DNA of 64,000 bases from Marthasterias glacialis (GCA_911728455.2 OU452226.1:9957498-10021497); one strand, 5' to 3'. Shown: positions 10,793 through 23,059, counted from the stretch's first letter. Program-made: numbers and translations. The notes: generated by a model from the letters alone, not told the origin.

Positions 10793-11201
10793 ACACTCTA
10801 AAAACTCCCGGCTCAGAATTGACCGGCGTCATAGGGTATTCTGTCCTAGGGTAATGTGTCCACCATACGGTAAATTAACGTGGGCTGAAGGAGTTTATTC
10901 AAAAGAGGGTGCTATCAGAAGGAAATAGTACACAATTCGCCGTATGCTCAGACAGAATCTCCTGCCGGACAGAATCTCCTTCCACACCGGCATTCTGGGT
11001 CCCAGGGGGGGGGGGGCTGACCCAGAAGCTGGTTTTATGAATAAAATGGGATTTTAACTCGGATTCTGCGTCAGTTTGACTCACTTCTGATGGGTCATTT
11101 TGACACAGATTCCGGGTCATACTGATCCAGAAAATATGGGTCAGGCCCCCACGGGACCCGGAATCTGGGGTCAATTCTGGCCTGGAAGTTTTTAGAGTGC
11201 A
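10793..11201. mobile_element. element with CACTCTAAAAACTYCC inverted ends, containing a nested MITE
   Basis: Left CACTCTAAAAACTCCCGG (from 10794) and right inverse ending at about 11200 share roughly 27 bases, reaching the AGAATTGA part. Interior has GGGTCA / TGACCC motifs like those at 15780-15930. A second MITE (about 10820-10990) lies inside. Confidence 0.55.
10820..10990. mobile_element. MITE of the ACCGGYGTC family, nested copy
   Basis: Shares the core (ACGGTAAATTAACGTGGGCTG, then AGAGGGTGCTATCAG) with the better preserved copy at 31181-31367. It appears inserted inside the 10793-11201 element. Confidence 0.45.
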
Positions 11202-12214
11202 GAGATAACACGATGTGATGCCCACATTACACCAACAGCATGTACTGCTGTGTTCATTGCCAGGAAGACACCACCGGTACCCTTTTGACGAGGTGGTCAC
11301 CTTTTCCAATCGGCATTGATGATTGTATCAAATTTGTACACAATAACCCAGCAAGGAAACAATCCGGCCGTGAGAAACGCTATAGAATACTTTTGATGTA
11401 ACTGAAAAGGAGGAAACACGCGGTTGTACCGTAGACATGGCTACAGGGTTTATTTCCCTTGCGCTACGTCCCACACCTCCCTCGAAAATCACCACAGCTT
11501 GAGGACATCTTGCTTGTTTGGACTAAACTCTACCTACCAATATACAGACTGCGCCGAATCGTTTTCTTGCGGCAACACTGCAATCGTTCTACACAAGTTA
11601 TCATCCATTAACGCGTGGTATCAAACAAAGTAGAGATATTGATACAGGACTCTATGAGCTCCCCCACTCGGTTCCAATCGATTGAATCATGGAAGAAGCA
11701 AGTAAACAACTAGCACAGATTCGGATTTCCCACTCAGTCGACATGGATGAGAGTAACTTTATCTGGATCCACTGAAACTGTGCATTTTTTTTATTTCACA
11801 GTTCTATTGAAAGACAAGCGACCATGGAGGAAGATGTAATGCTATATAATTATGCCATCATCTCCCGTATGGATATAGACAGCGTTGCACACAGCTGTCA
11901 TGCACCGATAACTCGAAAAAAAAAATGCATATAATTCTTAATATCAAAAAAAATGCAACAGTAAATCGCAAGAGCGGCCATGGAATTATGAAAGAGCATT
12001 TAACCAGCATTGCGTGTCCCTTTAATCGACGTGTCACAGGCTGTGGATGTACTGGCTATTCTCCGAGCAACCTGATTACAAAGCATGCAGCCTTGACAAA
12101 ACTAACAAAGGCATTTGATAAAGAGGAAACTGTATAATAGAAACTGTACGCTAGCCGTGTACTGTATATACAAACATGTAATATTTATATTACAAATATT
12201 GAAGCAGAAAAAAA

Positions 12215-12578
12215 ACCAGCTGCTGCAAACTGCTTACCAACCACAAAGACCTGTTGTATAAATGCAACAAATAAATGGCCTCACGTTTCGACCCTAGCAT
12301 GCTGAGTCTTTCTCAAAGGTTAAAAAAACTGATTATAGAACATCATCAAAATCAACACAACATGGACTCTTTTTTCGTTAGTTATTTTTTGTGTGTATAT
12401 CTTTATGTCGAAAGCAATTACTAAACTGGTAACATCAAGTTTTTTTCCACCACACTTCTTTGCATTCTCCACATTTGGAGACAAATACATATTTTGTAAA
12501 GAATCACTTTAGGACCGAAGTTTTCGCAGAGTAAGTCTCGGTGAGGATTCACCCCCCCAAAAAAAAAAAAAAAAAAAA

Positions 12579-12613
<35 letters not shown>

Positions 12614-13530
12614 AAATAAATAAAAAAATAATAATAATAAACAAATGACTGAGTCTGGCCACACAAGGCGAGATATCTAAGACTTCTATATAAAAAAAAA
12701 GATTGTCTCTAAGATTTGAAACTTTGCAGGGTTGGAATACAATCTAGTAAGGTTTGCGGAGACACCTTGTACATCAAATTATCTCTATGAGTTGTGGTGG
12801 CTCTGGAAAGAACCGGTGGTTTCATAACTCTTGTTAAAGTTTTCTGGTAAAAAAATGTCAAAGAAACAGGTTTCTGTGAGTCTGTATTTAGACGGTTCCA
12901 GTATCACCATTGTTTTTTAGACTGTTACATTAAACGTGACGTCCTGCTAAAATCGACTCAAATGTTACCCTCTCCACAACTCTGAGTCCCTTGAGAATTT
13001 TAAAGATGGTAGGTCCGATTTGTGGTCGATTTGACCCCCAAAATACTGCTTTAAATTTTAAACAGATGTTCGTGTAGACTCGAGAAGGTTATAAGATTTC
13101 ATTTAAGATATCACACGAAACAATCTGTCGTTGAAGAGTGGTAGTTAATCAAAGACTAAAAAGGATCTATTGTCGGGATCCCGGCATTATCTCACGTCTA
13201 TGCGATAGTTTTCGCATGTTTTTTTCGTTTTAAACCAGCATCATCGTCAAAACTCGTTCAGAGAAAAAATCTTGAGAAGAATTTCTTTCGGCGGAAATCG
13301 AGCCGTGCAACTTTAATGTCAAACAAGAGTGGAAACTACAGACGGCCAGTAACTTATGAGTGCAATCAAAATCAATGAGAAAATAGTATTAGCTGTTGCA
13401 AACTGCTTTTCAACCAAAATTACCAATGGTTAAAGAAGAAAAATAGGTCAATGGCTTCACGTAGCAGAGTCTTACTCTTTAGCCTTTGAGAAAGACTCTG
13501 CTAGGGTCGAAACGTAATCCTTTATTTAGT
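12215..13530. repeat. region flanked by related repeat copies, with simple repeats
   Basis: Both 12215-12345 and 13385-13530 start with an AGCTGYTGCAAACTGCTT motif and carry a TTTGAGAAAGACTCTGCTAG-type motif next to TCGAAACG, in opposite orientations. The middle holds an A-run and tetranucleotide repeats (12551-12641) and a TAGGTCCGATTTGTGGTCGA segment (about 13010) shared with 55018 and 59215. No gene seen. Confidence 0.4.
12551..12641 (+). repeat. simple repeats: A-run, (TCAA)n, (AATA)n
   Basis: About 22 A residues, then about seven TCAA units, then AATA units. Confidence 0.95.
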
Positions 13531-14287
13531 ATAAATTAAAGTTCCCAACAATTTAAGACAAAATAGATATCTTTCAGCTTTAACCTAATAATTTTCAGAT
13601 TTTCAAACGAAGGTTTAGTTTGGTTACGCAAGAAAGGGTTCGTGAACAATATTCTCAGCAGATAAAGCAGCTGTGTCGAACCGATTTATGATGCACATAA
13701 ATAGTACCGGTATGTATCCAGAGACACCAGTAAAAATCACTCACAGTAAAAATTGGTAATATTTCCATCTACAACCGGAGACTAAAAGGTAATGAACCAT
13801 ACCGTCTACAAGTGAGACTACAGGCAATGTACCAAATGCAAACATGCAGGCTAATGGAAGCCATTTGGGGATGGGGGGGGGGTTGCGTATGCTGGTTTAC
13901 TTGTGTATAAACTATCATGTGCAGAAGACACAACAGTGATAGAATCTATGGAGTGGACAGGTATGAGTGGAAAGATAATGACACAAACGCAAACGAGCGC
14001 CTTAGAAGTTAAAAATTAAGAGCTTGGATTGAGGTCATGCCCTTTGCCGATTTTGTGGGCAGTGCGTCAAATATATAAGCATTGTTACAAACAGATCTAT
14101 GTAATAGTTGCATGACAGCATCGGTGACAAAGAATAACACTAAGTTTTATTTTATTTTATTTATGTGTGTTAAGCATTGATACTTTACGGGTGCTTTAAC
14201 GAGCCCTGTGTATGGGGGGGGGGGGTTGAAACGCTGCTCAGGGTTCGAGCCCACGACCACATAATTCTACAGAAGTCTTTACCGCTG

Positions 14288-14402
14288 AGAGTGAAATTTC
14301 GTCTGATAGCGCCCTCTTCTGACTCTACTTCTTCAGCCCATGTTACATTACCGTATGGGGGACGCTACACCGGGGTACAAAATTCCATAGGACACCGGAT
14401 CA
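14288..14402. mobile_element. partial MITE of the same ACCGGTGTC family
   Basis: Contains CTGATAGCGCCCTCTTCTGA, CAGCCCATGTTACATTACCG and ATTCCATAGGACACCGGA in the order expected of a partial copy in which the core is inverted relative to 31181-31367. Confidence 0.4.
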
Positions 14403-14968
14403 AAACTTAGTTGACGACAGCATCATTGGAAAATATTATATTGAACAATGTATAACTGTATAGGCCGGCTAAAAAAAAACCCAGTCCAACTAAGGTCGGC
14501 CGGCACGCCTAGTTTAATTTCAATATGTTTACATATACAAAAGAAAACCATATTATACATATTCATAAACAAATTAACATGAATGTTGGTATTGGATCTG
14601 TATTGTGTACCAGCGCTACGCATGATCATTGAACCCGCAAGTTTGTTAGAAGCTACCAATGCTCAATAGATTTTCCGTTCTGCAGACTTAATGGTAGTAC
14701 ATTGTACATGTATAGGCCGTGTGGTGTACTTTTAAACTGCGGTAGAGAAAGAAGGTAGTATTCCATATACGAAGCACGATTAGACCAGAGTAGACTAGAG
14801 GTACGAGGTCTGTCCGGTCATCCAAACGGTAAGGATGTTCAATAGATAACACTGGCTCATTTTGACAACAATGCCGTATCCGGCTGCCACTTGATATCCC
14901 TTAATTTAGGTCAAATTATATCCTTACCTGTCCAAAAAGGTTGACTATGTATACAGAGAGGAACAGGG

Positions 14969-15092
14969 GTGGATTTCACAAAACTAGTCTTAACTAAGGA
15001 CTAGTCCTAACTTATGATTAGTCCTATAACTTAGGACCAGTTACTCTTCCTAACCCGAGATAAGACTAGTCCTAGCGCTTTGTGAAATCCAC
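14969..15092. mobile_element. 124-bp MITE with perfect 14-bp ends
   Basis: GTGGATTTCACAAA at the left and its exact inverse at the right. Interior has several ACTAGTCCTAA-type units in both orientations, so the whole folds on itself. Confidence 0.8.
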
Positions 15093-15779
15093 ACCAGGCA
15101 CTTTGGACAATTACAAAGTGTCAAAATCATGAAAAATAAGCCATTTTCACGTCTACGTTGGGCTTGACAATGCTACTCGCTAAACGCCATTGTAGTTCTT
15201 TTGGGCATGAATGCGCGAAAGTTCCAGCCGCACGATGAAAATAATGTCCGCTTGATTGTTCTTTTTTCAAAGTAATTAAGTACCGTTTTTGCTACAAATT
15301 CCTCAAGAGGGAGATTAAAAAAAGGGAAATAAAGCCCAACATCCATTAAAAAGTTTTTAAAAAATCCTTTAGAAAGTGGCAGCCGGATATGAAAACTTTT
15401 CCCTAATGTTAAATAAATTTTCTTTAGTGTTTTTGACCCACAACAGTAGTGTAAGGAATGGATAAAAAACATTGTCACCATGCCCGATGCATATCAACAA
15501 CACACCGGTATGGTCAACAAATCAATCAAGCAGACTGTCAACCAATGCTACACAAACTTGGAAAAAATTAACCATAGAGGAAGATAATGTTTGGGACCTT
15601 CCATCCAAATTGGGGATACAAATATTATGCTACTGAATTTTCATTTTATTCCCCCCCCCCCCCCCGTTTCGTTTTAGGTTGCAAAGACACCCACTATCCC
15701 ATGTGGCAACTATAGTTATGCCTTCACTTTAGGTTACGCCTTCACTGACAAAAAGAAAATCCAGGTTGATTGGCCATAT

Positions 15780-15935
15780 CGATTTCAGGCACAGCCTGAC
15801 TTGGTTTTCCAGGTCGCAGTGACCAGGACTCTGCGTCAGTGATGTGCTTTTTGGGCTCAGATCCTGGGTCACTCTGACCCAGAAATGGCTTTGGCCACCT
15901 GACCCTTCTAAAGCGGATAAATCTGAAAACGGGCC
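15780..15935. repeat. GGGTCACTCTGACCCAG-type repeat fragment
   Basis: Shares CTCTGCGTCAG and GGGTCA-TGACCCAGAAA motifs with the interior of the 10793-11201 element. Probably a fragment of the same family. Confidence 0.4.
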
Positions 15936-16572
15936 TTTTTTTTAAAGAGCGTAAACGATTATTATTCTGTTACACAACTAGGAATTTACATGTTTACCCA
16001 GATCGGTTTTATCAATAAACAATCAGATGGAATAACGTGCAACGGCAAAATCTGCCATTTTATTGAAGAACAAGATTAGTGGTAAAACATCTACTCTAAC
16101 GTGGCGGGAGATATGGGTTGGAATCCCACCTATTAGCCTGTGTGTGTTTTTGTTTTCCGTAGGACACGAGAAAATACAGTGCTTATCACAAATCGATGTA
16201 GGGTAAACGAAAATTGATAGTCTTTATCCATGATGCATTTTATTGCATCTATTAAAGAACAAGAAAATTGTCAGCAGAAAAAAGGACTCGCGCTTTTCAT
16301 CCTTATGAAAGTTATGTTTGAAGTGAGCAAGTGAGAGCCAAGTTGATTTAACCAACACCTCAGTTTGAACACCTGTGTTTGGTGAGTTTTTTATTTGAAC
16401 TTTAATGATGTTTTCATGAATTTGTTATTATCTATTTATTCATTTTTTTCATTTACTTATTTATCTATTTTATTTTGATAGATTGATTGATTGATTGATT
16501 TGCATATTTATTTGTATATTTATTCATTTTATTTTCAGCCATTTACTACTAACAAACTGCGATTTGCCGGTC

Positions 16573-16599
16573 ATGGGTCAAGTGACATCACAACCAAAG
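16573..16599 (+). CDS. first coding exon of the GMC oxidoreductase (start codon)
   Basis: Nine codons, MGQVTSQPK, ending at GT. The exon opens at an AG acceptor after position 16538, so at least one 5' noncoding exon is likely upstream. Only this reading frame joins the next exon in phase 0; the longer open frame over the same bases does not. The N-terminus fits an N-myristoylation signal (Gly2, Ser6). Confidence 0.7.
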
Positions 16600-19500
16600 G
16601 TAAAGCATATACCATTATCAATCAATTTGACCTTTCCCAAGGTTCAACATTATTGGTAGATGCATTGTACTGTACAGTAAGAAATAAATGACTAAACATT
16701 ATTATGTGGGTGTATTGGGCTTTGTACGTAACTACGGTGTCATGGTGGTATAATAACAACCACAAAAAAATAACAGACGACAACAACAAACAACAACATA
16801 CAACGAAAAAACAAACAAACAAACAAACAACAAACAACAATCAGCAACGACAACAACAGCAGCAACAACGCCAACAACAACAGCAGCAACAGCAGTTTTT
16901 ATATAGCATCAATTTTAAGATATACATTTTTTTCTATTTCATTTTGGGTTTTTTTTTAATTGGGAGTTTTCAAAGTAAATGGTTACTAAATAACTTTTTA
17001 CTATACGTCCACTATAACCAACGGAAAGGGTCGATTTAAATCGAAGTTTGGTAGGCAAAATTGTCCAGATGGGTCAAGTTTAATAACCTCATCCCTATGC
17101 ACCTTAAAAATTGCAAGGGGATTTTTTTTTAAAGAGCATGGTATAATGACCGGATAAATCAAACGCCATCTTCTTAAACTTTTTAAGTTCCAGCCCAGCT
17201 ACAGCAATTATCATCTGTCCTCGCCCCTGACAGAGATCGAGCTATCATATGACGTCATTATCGTCGGTTCCGGTTATGGCGGCTCCATAGCAGCAAGTCG
17301 CTGCGCACGCGCAGGGAAGAGGGTCTGCCTTCTGGAGAGAGGTAAAGAATGGAGGCCAGGCGATTTTCCTGAGACCGAGTTGGCGGGGTTGAGGGAATTG
17401 CAACTAACGCTCCACGGAGAGCGAGACATACAAGGTAAAGAGAGTAAGAATGTTTTGGTCTTATTTATTGTTGCCGGCTCGCGCAATATTGTGTATGCGC
17501 ACAATTTAACATACATTTCCGAACTAAAAATTAAGCATTTTTTTTTAAATTAATGCACGGTTATTATGCATCATATTTGGTTTTAAGTTTTTCTTTGCAT
17601 CATCCCGCTGAAAGCGAAGCTTCCCTCAACAATATGGCGCTCTTTTGTTTATGGAAGTGATGCCAAGGATTATTAATAATTTGTCAATTGTGTATTAACG
17701 TCTGACAAGGTAACCCTACTGATCTGTTTGACGTCACCATTAGCCCGGATGTTCTGGTGCTAAAAGGGTGTGGCCTGGGCGGGACGTCACTCATTAATGC
17801 AAATGTGGCTCTAGACTGTGACCCCAGGATATTTGACGATCAGGTGAGTTGGGGAGAACTCAGGGAAAGGTAAGGCAAGGGATGACTGCAAGTCCAAGGA
17901 TACCCCTGTGGTGAACCATTCTTTGAACTGTATATTTTAATAACTGTACTTGTTCATAGCGCCCTCGCTTGTTGACACGGGTGCTCTATTTTGCATAGAA
18001 TTTGCATAATCATTTGCATAGAGGCGTTGCATTACATCTATTGCAACATCTCACAGACCCCATGTAGAGCAATTAGTGCACCCATGCACACTCTCACAGC
18101 ATTCCTTGCTTGTCCTTCATATTATTGCTTGTATCGACACTGAGTTACTTTGGATTTCAATAAAAGTATTATCATTCAAAATTCAACTTTTCCTCTTTTG
18201 CAAGCCTTATATTTATTTGGGATTCATCCAACTACAACAGTGACATCTTCTCCCGTACCCCTTTATCACAATACTGCAGCCATCTTTGTATGTACCCTAT
18301 GTACACAACGATAAGGTCTGCCTGATTCTTAATTCATAACAGCGTACCAGACTATTCCCCTCCATAGCCTTCAAAGGGTACATTATTAACTCTTCATAAT
18401 TATGATCTCTTCCCCCTGACACCAAGGCATGGCCTCAATCACTGCGGGACGACTTGGACACGCTGAACGACATCGACCGGAAGCGTGTCCTGGGTATGAT
18501 GAAACCGACCGAGTATCCACCAGACTACCCAGAGCTACCGAAGCAGAAGGCTTTCAAGACCGCTGCTGCCCACCTAGCAGATATTGAGGATCTACCCTTT
18601 GATAAGATCTTTAAGAGGTAGGAAGAAAAGCTACGCCAAGAGACCCAGATTTAAGGGTGGAAATTACAAGCGGGCAGAAATTACAAGCGGGCAGAAATTA
18701 CAAGCGGGCACCTTTCCATCGAGACTCGAAATGACCAATGCTCCAGGTGAAATGTACTTGTACTTTCAGTGTAATTGATACAGAATAATTGCAGGTTCAG
18801 TTTTCCGTACATGAACAAAACCTTTCCAAATATAGAGCGCAGCCTCGCATCAAGGACAGCTCCCTCTGTCGTTATACAAGGGCATATTTTGATGAAAGAA
18901 GTAGTACAATTCATAACATGATATAATAATTTCATGAAACAGAGTCTAGAACTCTAGAGTTTATGATTTTTCAACATCTTGCACTCTAGCAACAACTTAA
19001 TGGTTTACATAGATCTGTTTCTAATTACAAACTCATCAGTGAAACTCTTTTAGCTCTACTCTCTTAATGTGAAAGTGTGAAAATGTCCCCCTCCCGCCCG
19101 AGTGGTGTCATTTTTGGCTCTTTTAAGAGTGAAACTTACCGTGTATCACCCTTTTTTGGTGAAATGTGAGTGAACTCCACTCTTACTCAGGTTGAAAATA
19201 CCCATCTTTCACTCTAAAAAGAGTTGTCCGCCATATGGCTCTTAGCAAGATTGGTTTAGAATGGCGGACAAAACCAGTGTTTTTTTTTTACTCTTTTACT
19301 GTCTATGACTGTGACTGCCCCTACAGGACCCCGATTTACGTCAACTTTAAGGACCTGCCGAAGAACCACGTTGGAGTACCGCAACCGGCGTGTAACAACT
19401 GCGGCAACTGCTGCGGAGGTTGTAATACAGGTGCCAAGAACACCTTGAACATGAACTACCTTCCAGACGCCAAGGCACACGGAGCTCACATCTTCACCGA

Positions 19501-22500
19501 GGTGAATAGGGCATTGACAGCCAGAGGGCGCAATACTAATTCCATTTTGAAAGTATACAAATAATTCAAAACATTAAAAATTAAATTTTTCCTAAGCAAA
19601 TATCTTACACTGATTACATGGTAACAGCTGTCAATGAAAAAAACAAACTCAAAAGTTGTATATTAACCACTGCTTCATTAGAAGTCTAATTGCATCTGGT
19701 TTACCACACTATTTCTATGGTTTGACCCCCAATCTACCCCGAAGGGCGCCCTCTTGCAGTCACAAATAAGACTTATTCTATTTCCAGTTGGGTAAAGTGG
19801 GCTCTGAGACCATAAGGATACACACGCTGACATATGATCGACGCTTGAATATACTTTTAATGTAGGTCTTGATGCATAGGCTCTTACTGTCCTCGACTCG
19901 AAATTACAAGGGTTTATAAAACTCTGAAGCAAGACACTTCCTCACAAAAAGTCTAAACATCAAGGAATTGTTTCATACTTCATTAATAGGTCATTTGAAT
20001 AATCATACATTACTAGACTATGTTTGGATGGATTAAGAAAAGAGGTTTGTACAAATGAGTGGGGAGATTGACCCGTATCTGGATTTGTCTTTACCCTTTC
20101 CAGTACTTCCTGTCATTGCTCAGGATTGTATAAGGTGGCAGAGATAGCCCCTCTGGACTTGCCTCTTGCACAGCTCCATTGTAACAACTGTAGAACAATG
20201 AAATGCTTGTAAGATATATACGGAGTGTTGGTGTGTATTATACAAAGTATTCATATTTTCCATTTAACTGTAAAGTGTCACTCGGTGATAGTTCTATGGC
20301 CGTTTTCCAAACCACGGCTGGGGCTTGGGCATTGGCGCAGTAAGTTATTTAGAAAACGTGGTGCTTTCCTCACGGGCTTCTAAAATTGCTTTGGATTCGG
20401 CTAGGCCATGGGCCTCCGTTCACCTTGGTTGAAGCTGAAGCTGAATTACTTCATTGCAAAGGTTCCAGATTTCGAGAAGGCCTATGAAATCATAAAAAGG
20501 GGTATCTTTTCTGATACAAAAATCCAACTTCACACCAGTCGAATTATTTCATGACATTTTGTGTTGACAGGTTGAGGTCAGGGTAATCTCTCGAGACGAC
20601 GACCGCGCCGAGTGGCGCGTGCATTACGTACCCTACGCCGACGGTGACTTCAACGCCATGGAACGCGCTATAACCGCCCCGGTGGTCATCCTCGGTGGGG
20701 GCGCCCTTGGGTCGACCAACATTCTACTGAATTCCAAACGCCATGACATGCTGGAGCTTTCCTCAAGGCTCGGGCAGTCTTTCAGTACTAACGGGGACAC
20801 AGTTGGGTTTAGCTATAACACGAAGAAACCGATTAAACCTGTTGGAATCTCCCCAGAGAAAGCCTGGAAGGTATACGGATTACTTTCCTACACGTTTTGG
20901 ATAATGCCCCAGTTATTGTTATCGCTAAAGGTGAAAACAGGTCCAAGATTGCATGGCCAATTTGACATTACATATTGTCTAAACAACTTGAATTTGTATT
21001 CAGCTGGGCTAAATTTCGACAGAATGTGCAACTATTATTGGCGTCAAGGGTATTATCAGACGTAAATGCAATCGTTTCAAATATTTTGTATTTTTACACT
21101 GAAACAGAACAAGAAAAATGGCCCCGGTCCCGGAATCACCCAGGTGATCGATCTACGAGACCGGAACGACAAGGGTGTCGAACACAGCTACGTCTTGCAA
21201 GACGGCACCGCCCCATCGTCGGTGGAGTGGGCTTATAAGTTCATCTTGAAGTGGATAGAGGCCCCTCGCAGCGCTGTCAACACCACGCCGGGAGAGGACT
21301 ACTTGGAGAAACTGGGTCGACACATTACCGGAAAGGCCTTCACCAACACTGCCTGTATGTTGGCCATGAGTGTCGACACGTCCAGGGGTGTCGTACGGCT
21401 GGACGAAGAGAACGGAAGGGTTTGGATCGACTATCCTGACGTCGGGAAAGGCGAGAACTTCAACACGGTTCACGATGGTCAGCTGCATGGCCTTTTTATT
21501 CATGACTCGTTTGTTTCACTTGTCCATTCTAAAAACTTGCGGAACTAACAATGTTATACCCCTTACCCTGTGGAGGGTTTCAACAATTACATAACTACAC
21601 ATTAATGCTCACATCATGAAGTAGAAGTAATAGCTGAAAACATATATACTTCATGTTGACTTTCCTTAACGCATAATAAGGGAAGAAAATGTACTTTGCT
21701 GTTGATGTTTACACTGCTAGACTTAAGGCAGAGGTGGCGGAGTTTTGAGCCTGAATAAAGATAAGTGTGGAAATAAAGCAGGAAAATGTTGAAAAGCTTT
21801 TTGAGAGGGCAGGAGACCAGCATAAGGTGGGGTCCTGAAAAGTAACTCTTTATACAAAACACTACTAGTGTACATCTTGAAAACTTTGGATGTGCACAAC
21901 TATGCCATACACTGTGTTGTCTAGACAATAAAGTAAATAAATTAAACCCAAACTGACAATATAATTTTATTTTTTTAAACCCCGATTTAGGTATGAAGGA
22001 AGCCACGTCATCGCTGAGCGGTCACTACATACCAAACCCCTTCTGGGCTGGTCTGTTCGCTAAGCTGAGGAACACTGAGGGTGTGACCACGGTACACCCG
22101 CTTGGTGGGTGTGGCATGGGTGAGACAGGTGAAGAGGGTGTGGTGAGCCATGAAGGACAGGTGAATTTCATCTTTGTACTCATTAGAAAAGTAGTTCAAC
22201 TTCAGCCATTTTTGCCAGGTTCCCTGCACGCGAAAGTCCTAACTCCCATTACAAAGAAGGGCCATACTATTTCACCTTCCAGCCTCAGTTTAACGACAAT
22301 AATTTTGTCTGGATGGAAGAACGAGTCGATTGCATCATTTGTCTTTAAAAACAAATAAATAACAAAATAAAACAGTCCCCAACGGAAGTTTTCAGCTCTG
22401 AAAACCAAAGAGTCTGACAAGCCCAAATCCGCGGTAAGCAGAAATGCAACTAATCATCACCAAGGCTCATTTCGTGTGTTTGATTAAGATAGACATGATT

Positions 22501-22789
22501 TTACTATTCCAGGAACCATTCCCTCAAAGAAACAATCCATGTAATACAATAAAAAGAAAGTAAATATAAATTATTGTTTCTTTTTGTGAAACAGATTTTC
22601 GTTGGCAATACAGCAGACGTTCATCCGGGTCTGTACGTCATGGACGGCGCGATCATTCCCCGTAGTCTTGGAATCAATCCTAGCCTGACTATTGCTATGG
22701 TGGCCGAGCGATGCATGCGCCTCCTCGCCGATAAACACGGCTGGAAAATAGACTACGAGAGCGACAAGAAGTTCAACTTTCCAAACTGA
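16573..22789 (+). CDS. GMC / cholesterol-oxidase-type FAD-dependent oxidoreductase, nine coding exons
   Basis: Exons 16573-16599, 17194-17434, 17710-17843, 18427-18617, 19327-19501, 20571-20870, 21108-21477, 21991-22160 and 22595-22789 all have AG/GT borders and join in phase to 600 residues ending in TGA. Family members use FAD to oxidise an alcohol such as a 3-beta-hydroxysterol, passing electrons to oxygen or another acceptor. Seen: Rossmann FAD motif GSGYGG (34-39), second flavin motif [14 protein letters not shown] (109-122), a cysteine cluster CNNCGNCCGGC (220-230) followed by a GAKNTL motif, GGGALGST (298-305), HPLGGC (515-520) and [14 protein letters not shown] (562-575). His515 and Asn564 match the catalytic His/Asn pair of cholesterol oxidases. 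No signal peptide or membrane helix is apparent. The actual substrate is unknown. Introns carry MITEs and a short tandem repeat. Confidence 0.92.
16750..16893 (+). repeat. CAA/CAG-rich simple repeat
   Basis: AAC, AAAC and CAACAG units upstream of the second coding exon of the GMC gene, within intron 1. Open in one frame as a Gln/Thr run, but this is only low complexity. Confidence 0.9.
17194..17434 (+). CDS. exon 2 of the GMC oxidoreductase: FAD-binding Rossmann motif
   Basis: Encodes residues 10-89, with beta strand YDVIIVG, GxGxxG (GSGYGG) and the acidic end of the second strand, LLERG, where the Glu normally holds the FAD ribose. Acceptor cag before 17194 and donor gtaaag after 17434. Confidence 0.92.
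18661..18710 (+). repeat. 17-bp unit repeated three times
   Basis: AAATTACAAGCGGGCAG in perfect tandem, 43 bases after the donor of GMC exon 4. Confidence 0.95.
19051..19275 (-). repeat. CTCTTTTAAGAGTGAAA-type repeat, inverted relative to 37709-38262
   Basis: Carries inverse forms of the GTCCGCCATTTTGCAAGGAGCC and ACTCTTTTAGAGT parts of the 107-bp tandem repeat downstream of the first MMP gene. Lies in intron 4 of the GMC gene. Confidence 0.55.
19327..19501 (+). CDS. exon 5 of the GMC oxidoreductase: cysteine cluster
   Basis: Encodes residues 198-256, with five cysteines at 220, 223, 226, 227 and 230, then [14 protein letters not shown]. The spacing C-x2-C-x2-C-C-x2-C resembles metal- or iron-sulfur-binding loops found in some bacterial members of this GMC branch. 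Joined to exon 4 through a split AGG codon. Confidence 0.9.
19523..19754 (+). mobile_element. MITE with AGAGGGCGC ends, copy 2, in an intron
   Basis: Starts AGAGGGCGCAATACTAATTC and ends GGGCGCCCTCT, giving terminal inverted repeats of about 9-11 bases. About 232 bp, in intron 5 of the GMC gene, 21 bases after the donor. Confidence 0.7.
21991..22160 (+). CDS. exon 8 of the GMC oxidoreductase: catalytic HPLGGC motif
   Basis: Residues 480-536. Contains HPLGGC, the hallmark of the cholesterol-oxidase C-terminal catalytic region, with His515 as the predicted active-site base. The last exon (22595-22789) supplies the partner Asn564. Confidence 0.92.
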
Positions 22790-23059
22790 CGTTGAGGTAC
22801 TTTCACCGAAACGTACCAAGGGCATATAAAGCCAGTTTTTCCCTGAGTTAGACTGTTATATTATATAGACATAATGATTTCAATGCCTACAACATTCGTT
22901 GATAACAGAAAAATGTGGGCAAACCAGTTGTGGGGTTTTATTGACTATGTTTACTTTCCTTATAAATATTACACAGACATTTTGGAGTGCAACCTTCATC
23001 ATGCCTCTCCTTTGTGCATGCGTTCACTTTGCTTTGGATTGCACAACTGTAGCTTACTA

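Noticed and set aside
11899-12137. 70-codon ORF near 11925
   Set aside because: No recognisable motif, AT-rich start and no splice or signal context.
16491-16691. Plus-strand ORF covering GMC exon 1 in another frame
   Set aside because: Its frame leaves one base at the donor and cannot join the FAD-motif exon, which needs phase 0.
16704-17039. 111-codon Gln/Thr/Asn-rich ORF
   Set aside because: It is a translated CAA/CAG simple repeat within an intron, with no other support.
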